Source: Bradyrhizobium sp. Gha (lineage in GTDB: Bacteria > Pseudomonadota > Alphaproteobacteria > Rhizobiales > Xanthobacteraceae). From it: DNA of 37,974 nucleotides. The stretch is from contig NZ_FOQM01000058.1 of assembly GCF_900113735.1 (NCBI RefSeq), positions 1 to 37,974 on the forward strand. The letters run 5' to 3'. The notes under the pieces are model-generated. The model did not search any database. It was not told the DNA's origin and worked only from the letters and a program-made list of their open reading frames with translations. The stretch's first letter is position 1, and each line of letters begins with the position of its first letter. Shown piece after piece: positions 32,993 to 37,974 of this stretch. The position numbers and the translations under genes were made by a program.

Positions 32993-34185
32993 CCAACGTT
33001 AGGACAGCCGACGTCGGCACCGAATTCCTCGAACGCCTGCTCGAGAGAAGCGAACGGAACCCCGATCGGTCTCGCCCGGCTTCCGCGGCTCTGGAATACG
33101 ACAGGCTCCCGACGGCACAGCAAGTCATCCGTTTCCACGACCAAATGGCGTCAGCGACAAGGTTCGGCGCTGTCGAGGTGCAATGGGGCAGAAGAGACCG
33201 GAGTCACCTGATCGAGCGGGTCCGCGTCCGCGACCCTGAGCTGCTTGCCAGGCATCTCGGTCGTCCTACTGCGCCGGCTACAGCGCAGCGCCTCAGGGAC
33301 GAGTTGCTCCCGATCGCCGCGAACGGCGAGCCGTGGGTCGTCGGCTTGTTGGAAGAGATGACAGCTAAGTGGGCACGCAGCGAGGCAGCGTACCGCCTCA
33401 CGGCCAGCCAGCCCGACACCGCTAAGGAGTTCTTCACGCTGTTGGCGTCCATCTCGCGGCAGGAGGCCAGAGGACTGGACGCGCGAACCTTCTCCCAAAA
33501 GGCGACGAAAGACACGAAGGCCTTCGATCGGCACGCTTCGCGGATTGCCGGCGTTCTCGCCGCCCGGATCGGGCAGCCGGGCGCAGCGCCGGATGTGGTT
33601 TGGGCGCACATCGGGCTGGAGCGCTTCGGTCACCCTGTCCACCTGAAAGGACCTCTTGCCGTGGAAGGGGCTTGTTGCCGCCTGATCGATGGCCGCGCAA
33701 AGCCTTTCGTATCCATTCATCCGGAAATGCTTCCGCAATTGTCGATCCTGGAAAGACCGACGGCGGTGCTGACGATCGAGAACTACGCAAGCTTCAATCG
33801 TCAGGTTCGTGAGATCGAGGATGACGGCCTAGTCGTTTACATCGGCGGCTTTCCCGGGGCAGGAGTGATCGAACTTCTGACCAACGTCCTGAATGCCCTT
33901 CCGGCCGATGTGCCGTTTCTTCATTGGGGCGATGTTGACGCCGGAGGCGTGCGCATTTTTAGGTATCTGGAGGAAAGTCTCCCCCGGGGACCACTGCCGC
34001 ATCTAATGACGAAGGAATTGGCTGAGCAATCCGGCCACTCGACCTCTGCCGATCCGAGCCTGGCGTCCATCGCGACATCAGACAGTGCGATCCGTGGTCT
34101 TGCTGAGTGGCTGTGTTCCGGACCTGACGTGCATCACCTGGAGCAGGAGGCTCTCGATCCACTCTCTCCTGTTGCAGCCGGATAG
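32989..34185 (+). CDS. jetD: Wadjet protein JetD (DUF3322/DUF2220, Toprim nuclease)
   Basis: A 398-residue protein. The N-terminal half is the helical DUF3322 part (FLERLLERSERN to GLLEEMTAKWARSE). The C-terminal half is DUF2220 with a Toprim-like nuclease site. The metal-binding acid is E264 in LTIENYASFN, and the DxD pair is D315 and D317 in HWGDVDAGGVRIF. Family knowledge: JetD cleaves plasmid DNA held by the JetABC motor. The ATG overlaps the jetC stop (ATGA). All key residues are present and no frameshift is seen, so the system appears intact. The perfect GC-rich palindrome-like run at about 34196-34210 just downstream could form a stem but has no T-run. Confidence 0.92.
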   Translation: MTNVRTADVGTEFLERLLERSERNPDRSRPASAALEYDRLPTAQQVIRFHDQMASATRFGAVEVQWGRRDRSHLIERVRVRDPELLARHLGRPTAPATAQRLRDELLPIAANGEPWVVGLLEEMTAKWARSEAAYRLTASQPDTAKEFFTLLASISRQEARGLDARTFSQKATKDTKAFDRHASRIAGVLAARIGQPGAAPDVVWAHIGLERFGHPVHLKGPLAVEGACCRLIDGRAKPFVSIHPEMLPQLSILERPTAVLTIENYASFNRQVREIEDDGLVVYIGGFPGAGVIELLTNVLNALPADVPFLHWGDVDAGGVRIFRYLEESLPRGPLPHLMTKELAEQSGHSTSADPSLASIATSDSAIRGLAEWLCSGPDVHHLEQEALDPLSPVAAG

Positions 34186-34595
34186 CAGCCGTTTGCGCGG
34201 CGGCCGCGCCCCCCAGTCCGGGCGACCTCTTTTGAGGCCCTCACTGGCGCTCTGCACGCTGGAAGAGACCGAACAGCCCTCGACGATCGCAGGCTCGCCG
34301 TTCATGTCCATTGCGGACGCGACACGCCCGCATAAACCGCCTCAACGAGAAAGTCGCGGATTACTCTTTTCTTGTTAAGGGCCCGCCACCCGCCGTGTCA
34401 TGGGTTTTGCGCGGGGGCGTCGAGCCATTGCCATTGCGTGAACCTGTCGGCGCCGGCAGATCCCAGAGTCTGTCCTGCATGTGCGTCAGCGGGACCGCTA
34501 AAGCCCTCAAAGGCCGACTTCACGTCTGCATAGACGGCCTCTTTCAAGGCGGCAGCCGCGGGATCGATCTCGTTGTAGGCGGTTACCGCCGCTGC
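34186..34595. other. Intergenic stretch downstream of jetD
   Basis: About 410 bases. On the minus strand a stop-free stretch (about 34400-34590) reads AVTAYNEIDPAAAALKEAVYADV and ends FTQWQWLDAPAQNP. It looks like the tail of a real protein, but I do not recognise it. No start is visible, so it is probably a relic. Confidence 0.35.
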
Positions 34596-35165
34596 CTAAT
34601 CTTGATAGAGCGGCATTTGGGCCTCGTTGGTCCAGCCGAGACCGAGATGGTGGAACTGATCAACCGGAACGCTGATGCGGCTTTTATCCAGCTCCCGGAG
34701 GTAGTCCGCCGAGCAGTCGTGGATGGTATAGGATTCAATCTTATCCATCATCGACCGCCAGCGCCTGACACGCTCCTCCAGCGGCATGTTGGTCTCGATT
34801 TCGAAATAGCGTCTGCAATGTCTTCGGGATTGTTTGGGTCATCAGCAGCGCCCCGTTTTGCTTGAAATCTTCAGCCGCCCCGGCAAACTTCGATAGGAAA
34901 AGAACACCGGGATCCCTTGGGTCTTGGACCGCGACATATTCTTCGCCATGAGATTCATGCCATCGCGTAGCGGCGTGACGAGACCTACATTTGCGGCGCG
35001 GCAAAGAGGGGCGAGTGCAGCCTGGCTGAACGAGTCATTCGTGTAGTGGATCGCCTTCCACTCGTCCGTGCCATGCTCAGCATTGACTTGGCTGATCGCA
35101 TTCTCCACCTCCTCCTTGTACTTCTGATATTCGTCAACGTCCGCACGAGAAGATGGCGCGATCAA
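34596..35165 (-). pseudogene. otsA: Trehalose-6-phosphate synthase (OtsA) remnant, two frameshifts
   Basis: Three successive minus-strand frames encode the C-terminal third of OtsA, a GT20 glycosyltransferase that makes trehalose 6-phosphate from UDP-glucose and glucose 6-phosphate. The first (35165 downwards) gives IAPSSRADVDEYQKYKEEVE, then AALAPLCRAANVGLVTPLRDGMNL. The second continues YVAVQDPRDPGVLFLSKFAGAAEDF. The third reads MPLEERVRRWRSMMDKIESYT. Switches lie near 34935 and 34780. The N-terminal two thirds, including the UDP-glucose entry loop, are missing. It is clearly dead. It may be a relic of a core gene or of an island copy. Confidence 0.85.
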
Positions 35166-35782
35166 AACGGTGGCCTATGATCGTTACGACCGGACGGGGC
35201 GTTTTCGTGTTGCTCAGTGATGAGAGCGTGCTCGGATGGAGCGCGTTCACCCGCTAGGCTGACGAGAGCGGCACGCAAAGATGTTCAGGACAGGTTTTGC
35301 TAAGCCAGACGGACGCGTGTGCCCATGGTAGAGCGCAAGCAAAACACGCTCGCGCAGCAGCGGTAGCACTATGATCCGCACTCCGCAGAACAAATGAAAA
35401 CCACCGCCTCGTCTTATCCAGGCGTGTCCCTCATGGCGATCTGTCCAAGCGCTGTGAGTGCAATCGGAGTTGCGGTCCTTGCAAATGCGTCCGGTTTGTC
35501 ATTGATTTGATGGCCAACTACCCGTTTTTACCGATCCACGAGGGCTGCGATGCCGTGCGCTATCTAATATAAAGCTAATTTAACAAGCTCCTCAGATTGC
35601 ACGAGCTTCAGCTATCTAGTCCGATGCGACCTTGTTGTTGCAGCCGCGTTCACTTGATCTCGTACCGTGACGCTCTGCGCAAAATGGTGAGATCATGCTG
35701 GCCTAGATCAGCAAAATTCGTCTTTTTTGATTGGGTGCCGTCCGAGTGAATGCTGTTAGGTTGTCGCGGTTGGTACGGTCGT
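35166..35782. other. Intergenic stretch, no complete gene
   Basis: About 620 bases between the otsA relic and the NifA sites. A stop-free plus-strand stretch (about 35373-35572) translates to a cysteine cluster (CECNRSCGPCKC) followed by FVIDLMANYPFLPIHEG and a stop. It has no good start codon and is not recognised. Confidence 0.35.
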
Positions 35783-35798
35783 TGTCTTGCTCGAGACA
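35783..35798 (+). promoter_or_regulatory. NifA upstream activator sequence 1
   Basis: TGT-N10-ACA (TGTCTTGCTCGAGACA), an exact match to the NifA enhancer consensus. It lies about 91 bases upstream of the -24 element at 35890. Confidence 0.65.
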
Positions 35799-35803
35799 TC
35801 GGT

Positions 35804-35819
35804 TGTTTCAGGCGCAACA
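35804..35819 (+). promoter_or_regulatory. NifA upstream activator sequence 2
   Basis: A second exact TGT-N10-ACA (TGTTTCAGGCGCAACA), five bases after the first. Two sites 21 bases apart, on the same helix face, are a common arrangement at strong NifA promoters. Confidence 0.65.
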
Positions 35820-35889
35820 AATAGGGCGCCTGCGGCGAGAGGGAGCGGGAAGGCTGAGCCTCGCCACTCTATGAAAATGCTTCAATGCA

Positions 35890-35905
35890 TGGCATGCCGG
35901 TTGCT
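35890..35905 (+). promoter_or_regulatory. Sigma-54 -24/-12 promoter
   Basis: TGGCATG-N4-TTGCT has the GG and GC doublets exactly ten bases apart, matching the sigma-54 consensus TGGCAYG-N4-TTGCW. Two NifA sites sit 70-110 bases upstream. Transcription would start near 35916 and run rightward into the small open frames at 36260 and 36593. No well-known nif or fix gene follows. Confidence 0.7.
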
Positions 35906-36259
35906 TGAATCGGGGACGACACCACTTGTCTTCATGATGCTCATCCAGCACGCGACCCCAGTCTTGAAATGAACTGTTCCGAACTCATCAGGGGCCGGTC
36001 TCCTGATGCAACTCAGCGCGAAGTCAATCATCTTGAGATCGCGCGTTGCTTGGGCGACCATTCCGGGCCTCAAACAGAGTCGCGGCGAACGTCGGTCTCG
36101 ATAATATGACACGCGGAAAGGTAGGACGTTATGCCTTGGAACAATCGTTTGCGTCACTTTTAAGCTGCGGCTCAAGCACTGGAAGCGGCGAGATGCCGAG
36201 CGGGAGCCTTGCAGCTAAGCCCCGTCCTTGCATCGGTGTTTGCAGATGGTGATGAGCTG

Positions 36260-36544
36260 ATGCAGGACGATTGGGATCCTGAGAAAGTAGCTAGGGAAAT
36301 GGACAAGCTCAAGGTCGAGCTGCTCCGTGCCCAATCGGTTGTCGCCGAATGTAAGGCAGGATTGGAGGAGTTGGAGCGGAGGCTTGAGCGTCGAGCAACC
36401 TCACCATCGCTTGATGAGTGCCGCGGTGACCCTGCGGCAACCGACCCAATGCGTAGAGCGCGATCGCCCGAATCGCGAAACGTCGATAATCCCATCGACG
36501 AGGAGAGTCCCGTGGCGTTTTCCAGTCGATTATGGGACCGTTAG
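36260..36544 (+). CDS. Small hypothetical protein with N-terminal coiled coil
   Basis: A 94-residue frame. The first half (DPEKVAREMDKLKVELLRAQ and on through ECKAGLEELERRLERR) is a clear amphipathic coiled coil; the second half is polar and Arg/Pro-rich. The frame is open upstream to 36164, and TTG 36209 or GTG 36236 could also start it; ATG 36260 has only a weak GGTGATGAG before it. It is the best coding candidate within 700 bases downstream of the NifA/sigma-54 promoter, 340 bases after the predicted transcription start. No family is recognised. It could be a NifA-regulated symbiotic small protein, or chance. Confidence 0.45.
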   Translation: MQDDWDPEKVAREMDKLKVELLRAQSVVAECKAGLEELERRLERRATSPSLDECRGDPAATDPMRRARSPESRNVDNPIDEESPVAFSSRLWDR

Positions 36545-36592
36545 AAACGCGACGCACGTTTACGGCGGCAGGTTTCGTACCGACAAACTGGG

Positions 36593-36763
36593 ATGCATCG
36601 CTTTAAGATCCAGGCGTTCGAAATGGCGGCCTCCCGATATGCCGGGCATTTTGATGATTGTGGTGCGTTGGCCTGCGGATCGGCGCGGAGTAACGTCCAC
36701 ATAAGGGAGGCATGCTGTGTTTTGGAGCCTAGCGTCTGGCGGCTGTTGGCGCAGATGTCCTGA
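36593..36763 (+). CDS. Possible small Cys-containing protein (56 residues)
   Basis: A short frame starting MHRFKIQAFEMAASRYAGHF and ending EPSVWRLLAQMS. It contains four cysteines (FDDCGALACG and REACCVLE). It lies 50 bases after the coiled-coil frame on the same strand. The ribosome binding site is poor. The amino-acid wording looks more protein-like than the other frames here, but that is all that supports it. Confidence 0.25.
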   Translation: MHRFKIQAFEMAASRYAGHFDDCGALACGSARSNVHIREACCVLEPSVWRLLAQMS

Positions 36764-37276
36764 ATGAATGTCAAGAGCTCTCCCTTTCGTTCAGGGCCAG
36801 CTCGGCTGTTTATACGTGTTCTAGGCGTCAAATTGCCGACCTTTCTGGGCGCGCGTCAACATCGTGAAGCTCCACAATAGCCTCGGCGCTAGGCCTGCGA
36901 CGGCTCTCATCGTCGTGACTGCGAATAAAGGGCCAGATCCGGGAAATCGCATGACGATAACGCGAACTAGCTGACTATGTCCGCAAAATGTGGCGCGAAA
37001 GAAGCCGGAAAACAGCAGTCACTTAGCCCGTAGGAATGAGGCAGAGCATTGCCCGGGGCGAATGTGGGTCCCGGCTGTAACCTCGTCAGCTTCTCGAAAG
37101 CTTGTCCGACTACCCAATAATCAAACCGCCCCCCGGACGAGAGGTTGCCGTGGACTCGCACAATTTCGACTATCCAAATGCAGCGGCTCCGCCATTGGTA
37201 TAGGGCGCTCCTTAGACGATCAGCAGCCGAAAGTGGCTGAACGTAGGTATCCCTAAGCCCTGGGAGAGCGCACCCG
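36764..37276. other. Intergenic stretch with tts box
   Basis: About 510 bases upstream of the Rieske oxygenase gene. Apart from the tts box at 37085 it holds only unrecognised short frames. A 17-codon frame (GTG near 37151) lies between the box and the oxygenase and is too short to judge. Confidence 0.4.
37085..37102 (+). promoter_or_regulatory. tts box core (TtsI-dependent promoter element)
   Basis: GTCAGCTTCTCGAAAGCT matches the conserved core of rhizobial tts boxes, bound by the type III secretion activator TtsI. The following bases (TGTCCGACTA) resemble the less conserved tail of the box. It points rightward; the first substantial gene is the Rieske oxygenase, 175 bases on. TtsI boxes normally drive secretion-apparatus and effector genes. 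Confidence 0.7.
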
Positions 37277-37974
37277 ATGATAAAATCCTTCCCCATGAAC
37301 GCCTGGTACGCTGCCGCGTGGGATGCCGAGGTGAAGCCGGCGCTGTTGCGGCGGACGATCTGCGGCAAGCATGTCGTGATGTATCGGAAGGCCGATGGCT
37401 CGGTGACTGCGCTGGAGGATGCCTGCTGGCACCGCCTGGTGCCGTTGTCGAAGGGCCGGCTCGAAGGCGACACCGTCGTCTGCGGCTATCACGGCCTGAA
37501 ATACAATGCGCAAGGGCGCTGCACCTTCATGCCCTCGCAGGAGACCATCAATCCGTCGGCCTGCGTCCGCGCCTATCCCGTGGTCGAGCGTCACCGCTAC
37601 ATCTGGCTCTGGATGGGCGATCCTGCGTTGGCTGATCCCGCGCTGGTGCCCGACATGCACTGGAATCACGACCCAGCCTGGGCCGGCGACGGCAAGACCA
37701 TCCGCGTGAACTGCGACTACCGTCTCGTGCTCGACAATCTCATGGACCTCACCCATGAGACCTTCGTGCACGGCTCCTCGATTGGAAACGACGCCGTGGC
37801 CGAAGCGCCGTTCGACGTCACCCATGGCGAGAAGACGGTCACCGTGACGCGCTGGATGCGCGGCATCGAGGCGCCGCCGTTCTGGGCCAAGCAGCTCGGC
37901 AAGCCTGGTCTGGTCGACCGCTGGCAGATCATCCGTTTCGAGGCGCCGTGTACCATCGCCATCGACGTCGGCGT
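37277..37974 (+). CDS. VanA-like Rieske [2Fe-2S] aromatic oxygenase, 5' part (runs off window)
   Basis: The first 232 codons of a Rieske non-haem iron oxygenase, open to the window edge. FPMNAWYAAAWDAEV is the usual N-terminus of vanillate O-demethylase-type oxygenases. The Rieske cluster ligands are CWH in EDACWHRLVPLS and CGYH in VVCGYHGLKYNAQG. The catalytic-iron 2-His block is DNLMDLTHETFVHGSS. VanA-type enzymes oxidatively demethylate vanillate and related methoxy-aromatics, or hydroxylate other ring compounds, with a VanB reductase. GGGAG lies about ten bases before the ATG. Codon use is markedly more GC-rich at third positions than in the preceding 3 kb, like a core-chromosome gene. 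It is the first gene after the tts box, although a role in secretion is not expected. Confidence 0.9.
   Translation, partial: MIKSFPMNAWYAAAWDAEVKPALLRRTICGKHVVMYRKADGSVTALEDACWHRLVPLSKGRLEGDTVVCGYHGLKYNAQGRCTFMPSQETINPSACVRAYPVVERHRYIWLWMGDPALADPALVPDMHWNHDPAWAGDGKTIRVNCDYRLVLDNLMDLTHETFVHGSSIGNDAVAEAPFDVTHGEKTVTVTRWMRGIEAPPFWAKQLGKPGLVDRWQIIRFEAPCTIAIDVG

Noticed and set aside
34311..34865. 184-codon plus-strand open frame
   Set aside because: It overlaps the otsA remnant on the other strand, whose homology is clear; the plus frame has no motif.

Overview
The window looks like part of the symbiosis island of a slow-growing rhizobium, most likely Bradyrhizobium (inference). The grounds are an rpoN gene with a FixK2-type box upstream, a NifA/sigma-54 promoter, a TtsI (tts) box, scattered insertion-sequence debris, several decayed genes, and long AT-richer intergenic stretches beside a GC-rich, core-like gene at the right edge. 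No tRNA, rRNA or CRISPR array was seen.

Left part (1-9.5 kb). The C-terminal end of an IS630 transposase and IS66 and IS3 scraps precede a minus-strand group: a SET-domain protein, an Fe(II)/2-oxoglutarate dioxygenase and an EctB-like aminotransferase. Upstream of these lie the remains of a phosphoenolpyruvate mutase and a sugar-nucleotide-type nucleotidyltransferase, the first steps of a phosphonate pathway. Then come a short LuxR-type DNA-binding protein with a palindrome upstream, a cold-shock protein and rpoN.

Middle part (10-26.4 kb). This is the most interesting region. A plus-strand operon encodes a nucleotidyltransferase, a SelA-like PLP enzyme, a GHMP kinase and a CDP-alcohol phosphatidyltransferase. 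Together they have the logic of a Kennedy-type pathway: phosphorylate an alcohol, activate it with CTP, transfer it. A DMT-family transporter is divergent to it. Facing it is a minus-strand operon for a complete peptide/opine-type ABC importer, a D-cysteine desulfhydrase-like PLP enzyme and a GntR/UTRA regulator. Further right are a receiverless PhoB-like DNA-binding protein and an alkaline-phosphatase-superfamily protein. The two operons share a TGTAACAAGA-type element in their promoter regions. The layout suggests synthesis, export, recapture and breakdown of an unknown phosphorylated amino compound, analogous to opines or rhizopines; this is inference.

Right part (27.4-38 kb). A complete four-gene Wadjet (jetABCD) plasmid-defence operon is followed by a frameshifted otsA remnant, a NifA/sigma-54 promoter with two upstream activator sites leading into small unknown reading frames, a tts box, and the 5' part of a VanA-like Rieske oxygenase that runs off the window.
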